64,000 nt of DNA. It comes from CAVPMW01 sp963706515 (GTDB taxonomy: Bacteria > Chloroflexota > Anaerolineae > Anaerolineales > UBA4823). The number at the start of each line of letters is the position of its first letter. The stretch's first letter is position 1. Below are positions 36,657 through 47,146 of the stretch, in pieces. The translations under genes and the position numbers were made by a program. The notes beneath the pieces were generated by a model. The model was not told the DNA's origin. It made no database searches and worked only from the letters and a program-made list of their open reading frames with translations. Where the stretch lies: assembly GCA_963706515.1 (NCBI GenBank), contig CAVPMW010000009.1, positions 44,985 to 108,984 of the forward strand, written 5' to 3'.

Positions 36657-37563
36657 ATGGAAAAACCGCTCGATTTCCAGTCGATCATCCTGACTCTGCA
36701 GCACTTTTGGGCTGACCAGGGCTGCTTGATCTGGCAGCCTTACTACACCCAGGTGGGCGCTGGCACGTACAACCCGGCGACATTCCTGCGCGTGCTCGGC
36801 CCTGAGCCGTGGAAGGTGGGTTACGTCGAGCCGTCGATCCGCCCGGATGACGCCCGCTACGGCGAAAACCCCAACCGCATGCAGCTGCATTACCAGTTCC
36901 AGGTCATCCTCAAGCCGGACCCAGGCAACCCGCAGGAGCTGTACCTGCAATCCCTGCAGGCGCTGGGCATCGATCCGCGCCAGCACGACATCCGCTTTGT
37001 GGAAGATAACTGGGAGTCCCCTGCGCTGGGCGCCTGGGGGCTGGGCTGGGAAGTCTGGTTGGACGGTCAGGAGATCACTCAATATACTTATTTCCAGCAG
37101 GCGGGCGGAGAACCCCTCGATCCGGTTTCGGTCGAGCTCACCTACGGGCTGGAGCGGATCGCGATCGCCCTGCAGCGGGTGGATAGCTTCCGCGATATCC
37201 GCTGGAACCCGGACTTCACCGATGGAGAGGTCAACCTGCAGGCGGAGCAGGAGCACAGTGCATATTACTTCGAGGTGGCAGATATCGACCGCCTGCGCCA
37301 GATGTACGACCTGTACGAAGCTGAAGCGCGGGCTTGCCTGGCGCAGCGGCCTGGTTCTGCCCTCTTATGATTACCTGTTGAAATGCACGCACACTTTCAA
37401 CGTGCTGGATGCGCGCGGCGTGGTCGGCGTAACCGAGCGCCAGGCCTTTTTCGGGCGCATGCGCGACCTGGCGCGCCGGGTGGCGATGGCATACCTGGAG
37501 CAGCGCCAGTCTCTGGAGTTCCCCTGGCTGAAAGAATCGCCCGCTGAAAAGCTGGCCAGCTGA
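36657..37563 (+). CDS. glyQ: Glycine--tRNA ligase alpha subunit (frameshifted)
   Basis: About 302 residues of the alpha chain of the tetrameric bacterial enzyme, which carries the class II catalytic site and attaches glycine to tRNA(Gly). Seen: FQSIILTLQHFWADQGCLIW, motif 2 region with NPNRMQLHYQFQV, DNWESPALGAWGLGWEVW and motif 3 in ELTYGLERIAIALQ. One break near 37345 (CAGCGGCC, where CAGCGCGGCC is expected) moves the C-terminal part (LPSYDYLLKCTHTFNVLDAR) to another frame. Two bases seem to be missing. ATG 36657 is preferred over TTG 36651. It is followed by glyS. Confidence 0.95.
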
Positions 37564-37618
37564 CCTGAGCTGAGCAGCTGCTGAGGCGCAAAGCCGGTCA
37601 GCGGAATCTGGAGTACAG

Positions 37619-39706
37619 ATGTCTGGCGCAACGCCAGCTCAAGACCCCGCTGATTTCCTGCTGGAAATCGGTACGGAGGAGCTGCCGGCTGCAGACCTGG
37701 CAGACGCCCTGGAACAGCTGCGCTCCCGCCTGCCGGTGCTGCTGCGCGAGCTGCGCCTGGAATACACTGAGCTGCACGTGATGGGCACGCCGCGCCGCCT
37801 GGTAGCCCACATCAAGGAGCTGGCTCCGCGCCAGTCTGACCTCGAGCAGGCGGTCAAAGGGCCGCCTGCCAGCCGGGCGTTCGACGAAGCCGGCTTGCCC
37901 ACTCCGGCTGCCATCGGATTTCGCGCGCAGCAAGGGTTTGCAGGTGAAAGACCTGCAGGTGCGCACGCTCGACGGAGGCAGTTACGTCGTTGCCATGCTG
38001 CAGCAGAGCGGGAGGCTTACCGGAGACGTGCTCGCCGAAGCATTACCTGGATCTGCTGGCTTCCCTGCGCTTCGAGAGGCCCATGCGCTGGAATTCCAGC
38101 AACGTCCCCTTCTCACGGCCTGTGCGCTGGCTGCTGGCGCTGTACGCCGGGGAAGTCGTTCCCTTCGAGTTTGCCGGCGTTTCCTCAGGGGATACTACGC
38201 GCGGGCTGCGCTTCCGCTCACCGGAGGAGATCCAGGTCAAGTCTCCGGGCGAGTATTTCGCTTACCTGGCTGGTCAGGGCATCCTGCTGGACGTCGCTGA
38301 GCGCCAGGCGTGCATCCAAAGCCAGGTGCTGGAGCTTGCCTCTACGGTGGATGGGAGCGTCCCGCCTGACGATGAGCTGCTCGCCGAAGTTACCAACCTG
38401 GTGGAGCAGCCCACTGCTTTGTTGGGCTCCTTCGACAGCTCCCACTTACAGCTGCCTCGCGAAGTGCTGATCTCGGTCATGAAGAAGCACCAGCGCTATT
38501 TCCCGCTGGAAAAGGATGGGCAGCTGCTGCCGTATTTTATCGCCGTGCGCAACGGCGATGATTTTGGGCTGGAAGCGGTCACCGACGGCAACCAACACGT
38601 CATCCGCGCTCGCTTTGCGGACGCAGCGTATCTTCATCCGCCAGGACCTGAAACAGCCGCTGGCTGATTACCTGCCCAAACTCGATACGCTTACCTTCCA
38701 GATCCAAGTTGGGCTCCATGCTGGATAAGACCCAGCGCATCTGCCGCCTGGTGGAGAGGCTGATCCCGGGTCTTAAGCTCTCCGACCAGGAAATAGCGCA
38801 CACCCGCCGGGCTGCCGAGCTGTGCAAAGCTGACCTGACGACGCAGATGGTCATCGAGATGACTTCCCTGCAGGGCATTATGGGGCGCTACTATGCCCTG
38901 CATTCAGAAGAACCGGAGGCGGTCGCCCAGGCGGTCTTCGAGCATTACCTGCCGCGCTTCAGCGGCGACCGGGCTCCGCGGCACAAGCCTGGCTTGATCG
39001 TCGGTCTGGCGGACCGCCTGGATACGCTGGTCGGGCTGTTCGCGGTCGGCCTGGCGCCCAGCGGCAACAAAGATCCGTTTGCCCTGCGCCGGGCTGCCCT
39101 GGGGCTGGTGCAGAACCTGGCTGAGCTGGGAGCTGGATTTCGACCTGCGCCCGGCGCTGGCGGACGCGGCGGCCCTGTTGCCGCTGCCTGTCGAGCCGGA
39201 TACCCTGCCAGCCGTGTTGGATTTCATCCTCGGAGCGCCTGCGCAACATCCTGCTCGAGCAGGGATTGCGCTACGACGTCGTCGACGCAGTCCTGGCTGT
39301 GCAAGGGGCTAACCCTTTTAAAGCGGCGCTGGCTGCGCGCCAGCTCTCCGCCTGGGTAGCCCGGGAAGACTGGTCCACGATCCTGCCCGCCTATGCGCGC
39401 TGCGTGCGCATCACCCGCGATCTCAAGCAGCGCTTTGCCGTGGACCCGGATTTCTTTGCCGAGCCCGCGGAAATAGCTCTTTATCGAGGGCTGCTCGCTG
39501 CAGAAGCGCAAGAGCGCCAGCCCGGCTCGGTGGACGGCTTTTTAGAGGCTTTCCTGCCGCTCATCCCGTCGATCGACCGCTTCTTCGACGAGGTGCTGGT
39601 CATGGTCGACGAGAGGCGCCTGCGCGAGAACCGCCTGGGCCTGCTGCAGCGCATCGCTGCGCTGGCAGAGGGCGTTGCCGATCTCTCCCGGTTAGAGGGG
39701 TTTTAA
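37619..39706 (+). CDS. glyS: Glycine--tRNA ligase beta subunit (frameshifted in several places)
   Basis: About 695 residues spread over all three frames. The start is DFLLEIGTEELPAADLADAL, and later parts include MGTPRRLVAHIKELAPRQ, RWNSSNVPFSRPVRWLLALY, VMKKHQRYFPLEKDG, IVGLADRLDTLVGLFAVG and an end with DFFAEPAEIALYRGLL, all typical of GlyS. Breaks lie near 37935, 38045, 38625, 38705, 39130 and 39235. As the gene is essential and paired with glyQ, these are almost surely sequence errors. The beta chain binds and positions the tRNA. Confidence 0.94.
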
Positions 39707-39716
39707 TACCCAGCGA

Positions 39717-39986
39717 ATGTCCGATAACCCCCAGGACGGGGTAAGCATCGAGCAGCTCTTAGAATATGTCGGCAGGGCATTGGACGGCGACCGCCGCCTG
39801 TCTGACCGGCTCTTCTGGGAGTTCCAGCGCCTGGCTGCCCTGCCCTCCGCTCCGCCGGAAGAGAGGGCCCTGGGGGTCGTCCTGGGGCGCATCCTGCTCG
39901 GCGACCGCCAGCCCGATCTGAGCAGGCTGGACCCCGAGGCAGCCGCGGAGGTCGCCGCCTTTCTAGCAGGACTGGAGAGGAAGTAA
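39717..39986 (+). CDS. Hypothetical protein after glyS
   Basis: 89 residues, intact, acidic and helical (IEQLLEYVGRALDGDRRLSD, then PEAAAEVAAFLAGLERK). It begins 10 bases after the glyS stop and keeps the same codon style, so it is probably cotranscribed. No ribosome-binding site stands out and no family was recognised. Confidence 0.55.
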   Translation: MSDNPQDGVSIEQLLEYVGRALDGDRRLSDRLFWEFQRLAALPSAPPEERALGVVLGRILLGDRQPDLSRLDPEAAAEVAAFLAGLERK

Positions 39987-40103
39987 TAATTTAGTTAAAG
40001 GAGATATCAGGGGGATACTGAACCAGCGGAGAGCTTGTAATAATAGAGATGTCAGAAATGGGAATTGGTTCAATCTTTCGTTACAAACCATTCGAGCAAG
40101 TAT

Positions 40104-40331
40104 CTACCACCTATTCAATTCGACCTGCTCGCAGCCATCTTCGATCGCCTTGCTCATCTTCTTAAGATCATCCGCAGAAATTGTATCGACAAACCGAAGC
40201 AATTGGGTTCCGGATACTCCATGTTGCTCGGCTAGGCGGAGGGCTTGCACGAAGTCCAGAACTTGCCGTTGAAGATTATTCGGCAAGGCATTCATATATT
40301 CCACAACCTGGTTAACAATCGGGTTATCCAT
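40104..40331 (-). CDS. Small antitoxin-like hypothetical protein, orphan
   Basis: 75 residues from ATG 40331, which has GGAGG five bases ahead. A longer frame to 40385 lacks such a site. Helical sequence MDNPIVNQVVEYMNALPNNL and an acidic end AIEDGCEQVELNRW resemble small proteins that precede PIN-type toxins in cyanobacteria and Chloroflexota. No toxin gene follows within the ~120 bases before the hypothetical gene at 39717-39986. The rest of the flanks, 39987-40103 and 40332-40506, shows nothing coding. Confidence 0.55.
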   Translation of the reverse strand: MDNPIVNQVVEYMNALPNNLQRQVLDFVQALRLAEQHGVSGTQLLRFVDTISADDLKKMSKAIEDGCEQVELNRW

Positions 40332-40506
40332 ATCAACCTCCACATCGCTCTTGTACCATAATAGAGCGTCGAAGGGATTATACAACTATTCCAACTGGTA
40401 TTAATTTCTTTGTCGATGTATAAACATTTTTGATCGCAGAAATGAGTCTCCTTGTTTGGATTAGTAAGTGCCTACCGAACCACTCGCGGCGGCCTGTTCC
40501 CTGCGC

Positions 40507-40515
40507 TGGTATAAT
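40507..40515 (+). promoter_or_regulatory. Extended -10 promoter upstream of dnaG
   Basis: TGG-TATAAT (TATAAT at 40510-40515) is a consensus extended -10 element about 100 bases before the dnaG start. No good -35 hexamer is seen, as is usual for this promoter class. Confidence 0.5.
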
Positions 40516-40615
40516 TGTTCGGGCGGGACATCCATTTCCATTTCAACAATTCATCTGTTTAGATTCCGCAGAAAAATCGGCGCACAGCATCACCGCATGA
40601 GCGCCCGGAGCTGGC

Positions 40616-42623
40616 ATGACCGCTATCGATGAGATCAAGGCCCGCATCGATATCGTTGACCTGGTGTCCGAGACGGTGCAGCTGCGCCGCACGGGCAAGA
40701 ACTACACCGGTTTTTGCCCCTTCCATCCCAACTCGCGCACGCCGGCCTTCGTCGTCTTCCCCGAAACGGGCACCTGGCGCTGCTTCGGGCAGTGCAACGA
40801 GGGCGGCGATATCTTCCGCTTCGTGATGAAGAAAGAAGGCTGGGACTTCACCGAGGCCCTGCGCATTCCTGGCCGAGCGCGCCGGGGTGCAGCTGAAGCC
40901 GCCCACGCCCGAGCGAGCAGGCTCGCCGCCGAGGAGCACGACGCGCCTGCGCACGCCTGCTCGAGGATGCGGTCACTTTTTACCGCCACCACCTGTTCAA
41001 TACACCCCCGGGTAAGGCTGCCCTGGAATACCTGCACAGAAGCGCGGCCTGCAAGGACGAGACCATCGAGGCCTTTGGGCTGGGCTACGCCCCGCAGTCC
41101 TGGGAGGCGGCCTACGCAGTCATTTCATGGGCAAAGGCTACTCTGCCGCAGGACCTGCTGGAGGCCGGGCTGGTGACCGAGCGCGAGGGCGGCGGCGGGC
41201 TGTACGACCGCTTCCGCCACCGCATCATGTTCCCCATCCGCGACGAGCAGCGGGCGCATGGCCGGTTTCGGCGCGCGCATCCTCGAACCCGAATGACATC
41301 CCAAAGTTCCTCAACTCACCGCAGACCGTCCTCTTCGACAAGGGCCGCCTGCTCTATGGGCTGGACCAGGCGCGCAAGGCCATCCGCGCGGAAGACCAGG
41401 TGGTGATCGTCGAGGGCTACCTGGACGTGATCGCCCTGCACCAGGCAGGCTTCACCAACGCGGTCTCCCCCATGGGCACGGCCCTGACCGAGGACCAGCT
41501 GTACCTGCTCAAGCGCTTCACCCGCCGCATCGTCCTGGCGCTGGACGCGGATGCCGCCGGGCAGCAAGGCCACCCTGCGCGGCTTGCAGATCGCCCGCCA
41601 GGCCATGGATCACGAGCACGCGAGGCTGGTCTTTGACGCCCGCGGCCTGCTTGCGCTACGAAGCCCGGCTGCAGGCGGATATCCGCGTGACGACCCTGCC
41701 CGAGGGCATGGACCCGGATGAGGTGGTCAACCGCGACCCGACAGAGATGGAAGCGCATCCTCGGAGCAAGCCCAGCCGGTCGTCATCCACGTCATGGAGA
41801 CCCTGGCTGCCGGGCGCGACCTGGAGGATCCCAAGGTCAAGAGCGAGATCGCCGCGCAGGTCCTGCCGCTGATCGAGGACGTGGCCAACCCGGTCGAGCG
41901 CGATACCTACCGCCAGCGCCTGGCCCGCTTGCTTGAAAGTGGACGAGCGCACCTTGCTCGGCGCCCCGGCGCTGCCGGACGGCGCCGCGCCCGCCGCAGG
42001 CGACCGGCAAAGCCAGGCGCAGCCACAGCCGCGCCGCTCCCACAGGAAGCCGAGTCGCTGGCTCTGACCAGCAACTACACCCTGGAAGCGCACTGCCTGG
42101 GAGTCCTGCTGCGCCGGCCCGACCTGCTCTACCAGGTGGACCGCGAGCTGCAATCGAAGAGAGCTGCGGCGCGTGACAGTGGATGACTTTCAACATGCCG
42201 ACCACCAGGCGATCTTTGCGCCTGGTCCAGGAATCGGTCGATCAGGACGTGGCTGAGCCGCTCAATTTTGTCCTGGGCAGCCTGTCGCTGCCCATGATGG
42301 AGCTGGCAGACGGCCTGCTGGCGCGCACCGACCAGCTCGACCCGAATGACGAACGTGTCCTGGAGGATCTTTTGCGAGCATTGGTGGATCTGCGCCAGCG
42401 CCAGACTCACCAAAATATTGACTATCTCCGTATCCTGATGGTCGAAGCTCAGGAAAAAGGGGATATGAAGGCCTCCGAGTATCGCCAATCTATGGTACAA
42501 CATACCAAGGACTTGCAGCGCTTGAACCGGGCACGCGAACAGTACACCAGCCGCTCAGTATTCCTCCGCCAGGGAGAGAGACCGGCACGCATGAGTAATA
42601 AGATGAGGAATCATCCCGATTAA
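40616..42623 (+). CDS. dnaG: DNA primase (frameshifted in many places)
   Basis: About 665 residues over three frames. The N-terminal zinc-binding domain is clear (KNYTGFCPFHPNSRTPAF, then WRCFGQCNEGGDIFRFV). The catalytic core includes GRLLYGLDQARKAI, then TOPRIM motifs VIVEGYLDVIALHQAG and VLALDADAAG. The C-terminal helicase-binding domain includes YTLEAHCLGVLLRRPDLLYQ. Around ten breaks occur, for example near 40868 where ATTCCTGG replaces ATTCTGG. The gene is essential and next to rpoD, so sequence error is the likely cause. It makes RNA primers at the replication fork. Confidence 0.94.
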
Positions 42624-42737
42624 AAAAGATACCCGCGCCGTACGAGCTCAGCCTGACGAGACCGACTCGGCTTCGGCCTACGCTACGCAGGCATCCTCGG
42701 AAGCTGAGGCGTTCGAAGAGTCGACTCCCCTCTCCAA

Positions 42738-44297
42738 ATGGATGAAATTGAAGACCTTCTGGAAGAAGGTGAAGAAGTATTGCTGGAAGAACCTCCTCCA
42801 GACCTGCTAACCGCGGAGAGCGAGGAGTGGTCGAAAGCAGCTGCTGAAGACCCACTGGACGTGTTGCGCGACCCCAAGCTGCTCATAGAATTGAGCGAGG
42901 ACCCGGTGCGTCTCTACCTGAAAGAGATCGGGGGGATCGAGCTGCTCGATTCCGACCAGGAATTCTGGCTGGCCACCCGCCTGGAAGCTAACCGCCGGAT
43001 CGACCTGCTCCTGCGCCGGCATCCCCTGGCGCGGCGCGGCTCCCTCCCGGCGCACAGCATCTACTCCGCCCTTTACGAAGAGCTGCTCACCTCCTGGGAG
43101 CGCCTGGTCCAGGATACCCGGCGGCTCGGACACAACTCACCGGATCTGGTTATGATCCTTAACGAGACGCGGAACTTGCGCTACAACTGGGATAGCGACC
43201 AGCCCTCTTACCTGCGTTCTTACCTCGATAACGGCTTGTGGGGCACCGACTCGCTATGGGACGGCGTTGCCCGGAATGCATTTGCAGTTTACGTATATCT
43301 CTATATGCTCCCAGAAGCCACTTTGGGGCAGCTGGAAAGCCACATCCGCGAGCAGGGTCAGCTGCCTTTTACCGGGTCTTATTCCCTCAGCTCGCTGGAC
43401 GAAGATGCCCTGGGAGAGCAGCTGGACGGATTTTTGCCTTCCGAGGATACCCTGCTTGCCGAGCTGGAGCAAATCAAGCAGCGTGCCGAAGAAGCGCAGA
43501 CCACCATTATCCGCGCCAACCTGCGCCTGGTGGTCAGCGTGGCCAAGCGGTATATTGGCCGGGGGAGCTCGTTCCTGGATCTGATCCAGGAAGGCAACCT
43601 GGGCTTGCTGCGCGCCGTCTCCAAGTTCGACCCCACGCGCGGCTATAAGTTCAGCACCTACGCCACCTGGTGGATCCGCCAGTCGATCAGCCGCTCCATC
43701 GCCGACCAGGCCCGCACCATTCGCATCCCGGTGCACATCTTCGAATCGATCAACCGGCTGCTGCGCATTCAGCGCAGCCTGGTGCAGCGGTTAGGGCGCG
43801 AGCCCACCAGCGAGGACCTTGCCCTGGAAGCCGGGTATCTAGACCCCAAGGATGTCCAGGCGATCCTGCACGCGCAAGCTGAAGGGATTCCCGTGCCAGA
43901 AGACATCCGCCGTCGCTGGACCCGCGCCGCGGCCAAGGTGAACCGCATCATGCGCGCGATGGAAGAGCCCATGTCCCTCGAAAGCCCGGTTGGCAACGAA
44001 GAGAACAGCCAGCTGGGGGATTTCATCGAGGACGAAGATGCCCTGGAGCCCATGGACGCCGCGGCGCGCGAGATGCTGCGCGAATCGGTGAAAAATGCCC
44101 TGGCAGTGCTCTCCGACCGGGAGCGTGAAGTCCTTGAGCTGCGCTTCGGCCTGGTCGACGGGAAGGACCATACGCTGGAAGAGGTGGGACAGTACTTTAA
44201 CGTTACCCGCGAGCGCATCCGCCAGATCGAAGCCAAAGCCTTGCGCAAGCTGCGCCATCCGACCCGCAGCCGCCACCTGCGCGATTATCTTGCCTGA
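42738..44297 (+). CDS. rpoD: Primary RNA polymerase sigma factor (sigma-70/RpoD)
   Basis: 519 residues, intact from ATG 42738. Region 1.2 (DPVRLYLKEIGGIELLDSDQ) is followed by a family-specific insertion of ~150 residues. Regions 2.1-2.4 include NLRLVVSVAKRYIGRGSSFL and YKFSTYATWWIRQSISR. Region 3 follows, and region 4 has LSDREREVLELRFGL and VTRERIRQIEAKALRKLRHP. The frame upstream (about 42604-42735, IPIKKDTRAVRAQPDETDSA) could be part of the N-terminus if an indel near 42735 is assumed. It follows dnaG closely, the common dnaG-rpoD pairing. Confidence 0.95.
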   Translation: MDEIEDLLEEGEEVLLEEPPPDLLTAESEEWSKAAAEDPLDVLRDPKLLIELSEDPVRLYLKEIGGIELLDSDQEFWLATRLEANRRIDLLLRRHPLARRGSLPAHSIYSALYEELLTSWERLVQDTRRLGHNSPDLVMILNETRNLRYNWDSDQPSYLRSYLDNGLWGTDSLWDGVARNAFAVYVYLYMLPEATLGQLESHIREQGQLPFTGSYSLSSLDEDALGEQLDGFLPSEDTLLAELEQIKQRAEEAQTTIIRANLRLVVSVAKRYIGRGSSFLDLIQEGNLGLLRAVSKFDPTRGYKFSTYATWWIRQSISRSIADQARTIRIPVHIFESINRLLRIQRSLVQRLGREPTSEDLALEAGYLDPKDVQAILHAQAEGIPVPEDIRRRWTRAAAKVNRIMRAMEEPMSLESPVGNEENSQLGDFIEDEDALEPMDAAAREMLRESVKNALAVLSDREREVLELRFGLVDGKDHTLEEVGQYFNVTRERIRQIEAKALRKLRHPTRSRHLRDYLA

Positions 44298-44380
44298 AAA
44301 CTCCCCTAGCGCGCTCCGCCGGTTATGCTGGAGAGTGATCCACACCCTCCAGGGAATCCCAAAAAGCCTGTTTGTGAAAT

Positions 44381-44409
44381 TTGACACCTGCGCGTGCTTA
44401 TGATAAACT
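44381..44409 (+). promoter_or_regulatory. Sigma-70 promoter of the nuo operon
   Basis: A consensus TTGACA (44381-44386), a 17-base spacer and TAAACT (44404-44409) lie ~72 bases before nuoA. The long operon downstream shows no comparable internal promoter. Confidence 0.7.
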
Positions 44410-44481
44410 TGGGGATATCGAAATAATACTAATTTGGTCTGAAATGTTTTCTGTTAAATCCAGCAATTGCTGAGGCCCGGC

Positions 44482-44838
44482 ATGCTGATCCCCTATATTC
44501 CAATTGCGATTTTGATTTTCTTGGCTGCAGCCATAGCAGTCCTGTTGGTATTGCTTGGGCATGCCTTTGGGCCGCGCCGCCCCACGCGCATCAAGTCGAT
44601 GCCTTACGAGTTGGGGATGACTCCGATCGGCCCAGGACAGCGGCGCATGCCGGTCCATTACTACCTGGTTGCAGTGCTTTTCATTTTATTCGATATCGAG
44701 GTGATATTCTTCTTGCCCTGGGCGGTCGTATTTAAAAGCCTGGGACTGTTCGGGCTGGTGGAGATGTTCATCTTCATCGCCATCTTATTGGTGGGTTTTG
44801 TGTACGCCTGGAAGAAAGGAGCTCTGGAATGGGAATAG
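44482..44838 (+). CDS. nuoA: NADH-quinone oxidoreductase subunit A
   Basis: 118 residues with three membrane helices (YIPIAILIFLAAAIAVLLVL, HYYLVAVLFILFDIEVIFFL and MFIFIAILLVGFVYAW). The loop between helices one and two, PYELGMTPIG, is the conserved part that in many homologues has a Cys and here does not. FDIEVIFFLPWA is the family signature. ATG 44482 with TGAGG ahead is preferred over TTG 44467. The end overlaps nuoB by 10 bases. First gene of a complete 14-gene complex I operon. Confidence 0.95.
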   Translation: MLIPYIPIAILIFLAAAIAVLLVLLGHAFGPRRPTRIKSMPYELGMTPIGPGQRRMPVHYYLVAVLFILFDIEVIFFLPWAVVFKSLGLFGLVEMFIFIAILLVGFVYAWKKGALEWE

Positions 44839-45311
44839 AGCAAAAAGCAGGCGATATGGGTGCGGTGACCCTCAAGCTGGAACAGGTGGTGAACTGGGCG
44901 CGCACCAATGCGACGTGGCCGATGCTCTTTGGGCTGGCCTGCTGTGCGATTGAGATGATGGGAGCGCAGGCTTCCAATTACGATATGAGCCGTTTCGGCA
45001 TGGAATTGATGCGCGCCAGCCCGCGCCAGTCGGATTTAATGATTGTGGCTGGAAGGGTTTCACGCAAGATGGCTCCGGTGCTGCGCCGGCTGTACGACCA
45101 GATGCCCGACCCAAAATGGGTAATCTCGATGGGCGACTGCGCCTCTTGCGGGGGCGTCTTCAACAATTATGCCCTGGTGCACGGCGTGGATGAGGTCGTC
45201 CCGGTGGATGTCTATGTCGCCGGCTGCCCGCCGCGTCCGGAAGCGCTGATCCACGGAATCCTGACCTTGCACGAAAAAATCAAGGGCGAGACGATCAAGG
45301 ACTGGGCCTGA
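44829..45311 (+). CDS. nuoB: NADH-quinone oxidoreductase subunit B
   Basis: 160 residues, intact. The four cysteines that bind cluster N2 are visible in LACCAIEMM, GDCASCGG and VAGCPPRPEAL. AGRVSRKMAPVLRRLYDQMP is the conserved quinone-site loop. It is a peripheral-arm subunit that passes electrons to quinone. It overlaps nuoA and is followed by nuoC after two bases. Confidence 0.97.
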   Translation: MGIEQKAGDMGAVTLKLEQVVNWARTNATWPMLFGLACCAIEMMGAQASNYDMSRFGMELMRASPRQSDLMIVAGRVSRKMAPVLRRLYDQMPDPKWVISMGDCASCGGVFNNYALVHGVDEVVPVDVYVAGCPPRPEALIHGILTLHEKIKGETIKDWA

Positions 45312-45313
45312 CC

Positions 45314-45829
45314 ATGGATGCGGCGCTTCAACCGGCAGTGAATGCTTTGCAAGAGCGCTTTGGCGCGGAGCTGCAGGAATTTCGCGGCCAGGTGAGCCTC
45401 CTCTTAGCAGCGGGATCACATCCTGGAAGGCCTGCCGCACCCTGCATGACGAGTTTTCCTTCGAAGTCCTGGCGGAGGAGACAGCCGTGGATTACTGGCC
45501 CGACCAATCGCCGCGTTTCCACGTCGTCTACGGGGTCCGCTCGCTGCAGCACAACCTGATCCTGGGCCTGCGCGTCCCCCTGGACGGAAATGCACCTACC
45601 CTGCCGACCATCGAAAGCGTCTACCGCAACGCTAACTGGTTCGAGCGCGAGCTATGGGATATGTTCGGCATCCATTTCGACGGTCATTCGGACTTGCGGC
45701 GCATCCTCATGCCGCACGACTGGGAAGGTCACCCGCTGCGCAAAGATTATCCACTGGGATATGAGGAAGTTCAGTACACGTTTCAATTTCGAAGATATCG
45801 ACCGACGCAAGCCGTATGCCAAGGAATAG
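45314..45829 (+). CDS. nuoC: NADH-quinone oxidoreductase subunit C (frameshifted)
   Basis: About 170 residues. The N-terminal frame reads VNALQERFGAELQEFRGQVS. After two breaks near 45415-45445 comes LHDEFSFEVLAEETAVDYWP, then the signature NWFERELWDMFGIHFDGHSD and HPLRKDYPLGYEE. A last break near 45785 puts the end in the third frame (NFEDIDRRKPYAKE, stop 45827-45829). The uncorrected frame would run on to 45897, almost to nuoD. Peripheral-arm subunit; separate from NuoD here. Confidence 0.93.
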
Positions 45830-45904
45830 TCTACATTCAGCCTGCTGCTGAGAAGTGCAGGTCTGTTTTTAGTATGCACGGAAGGACAGAAGGATAATCT
45901 CGCG

Positions 45905-47146
45905 ATGTCAAATGTAGTCATGGAAGATGCTGCTTTTGATGAGATCAAGCACCTGGTGAGCAACCGGGCGCTTGAAGGTGAGACCGTCCTGTTGAACATG
46001 GGTCCGCAGCACCCCAGCACCCACGGCGTGCTGCGCTTGCTGTTGGAGCTGGATGGGGAGACGGTGATCAACTGTATTCCCGATATCGGTTATCTGCATA
46101 CCGGTATCGAGAAGAACATGGAAGCCAAGACCTATATGAAAGCCGAGGTTATGACCGACCGGATGGATTACCTGAATACGCTGGGGAACAACCTGGTCTA
46201 TTGCCTGGCGATCGAAAAGCTGGTTGAGCTGGATGTGCCGCCCCGCGCCCAGGCGAATTCGCGTGATCCTGACCGAGCTGACCCGCATCTCCTCCCACCT
46301 GGTCTGGCTGGGCACCCATGCGCTGGATCTGGCTGCTATGTCCGTTTTCCTGTACTGCTTCCGCGAGCGCGAGCAAATCCTGGACGATTAAGGAGATGGT
46401 CTCCGGGCAGCGCATGATGACCAGCTTCATCCGCCCGGGAGGGTTATGGCGGGATGTCCCGGCAGAGTTTTGAGGAAGCGGTGCGTGATTTCCTCAAGTA
46501 TTTTCCGGCACGGATCGATGAGTACGAGCATTTGCTGACTAAGAACCCGCTCTTCATCGAACGCACCCGCAACATTGGCAACCTGACCGCCGCAGATGTA
46601 TTGAATTGGGGCATCAGCGGGCCGATGCTGCGCGTGCCTCTGGGATAGACCATGACCTGCGCAAAGCCCAGCCGTACTCTGGCTACGAGCAGTATGAGTT
46701 CGACGTCCCCACTCAAACTGCTGGGGATACTTATGCCCGCTACCAGGTTCGAATGGAAGAAATGCGCCAGTCGCTGCGCATTGTCGAGCAGGCTCTTGAC
46801 CGCCTGCCTTATGGACCGGTGCAGAGCAACAACCGCAAGTTCGTCCCCCCGCCGCGCGCCGAGCTGGGCACCAGCATGGAAGCTGTGATCCACCACTTCA
46901 AGCTGTGGACGGAAGGCTTTCAGGCGCCGGAGGGCGGCGTTTACGTGGCGGTTGAGTCGCCGCGCGGCGAGCTGGGTGTATATCTCGAAGGGGATGGCGG
47001 GCCAAGACCGCTACCGCGTCCATTTCCGCACGCCTTGCTTCACCAACCTGCAAGTACTGCCCTTGATCTCCAAGGGCGTGCTCGTGGCGGACCTGGTGGC
47101 GTTGATCGGCACGGTTGACATCGTTTTAGGAGACGTAGACCGGTGA
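45905..47146 (+). CDS. nuoD: NADH-quinone oxidoreductase subunit D (frameshifted)
   Basis: About 412 residues. The start has LLNMGPQHPSTHGVLRLLLE and the quinone-pocket region IGYLHTGIEKNMEAK. The middle reads ILTELTRISSHLVWLGTHAL, then RTRNIGNLTAADVLNWGISG and, at the end, VLPLISKGVLVADLVALIGT. Breaks lie near 46255, 46385, 46462, 46640 and 47000. The stop overlaps the GTG start of nuoE (GTGA). Forms the quinone-binding site with NuoB. Confidence 0.94.

Noticed and set aside
36486..37256. Leftward frame of 256 codons over glyQ
   Set aside because: Complementary to strongly conserved glyQ sequence; no domain or start signal was found.
37619..42623. glyS and dnaG as pseudogenes or as genes using programmed frameshifting
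   Set aside because: Both are essential single-copy functions, the breaks are many and fall at unrelated sites without slippery motifs, and each is healed by a one- or two-base change.
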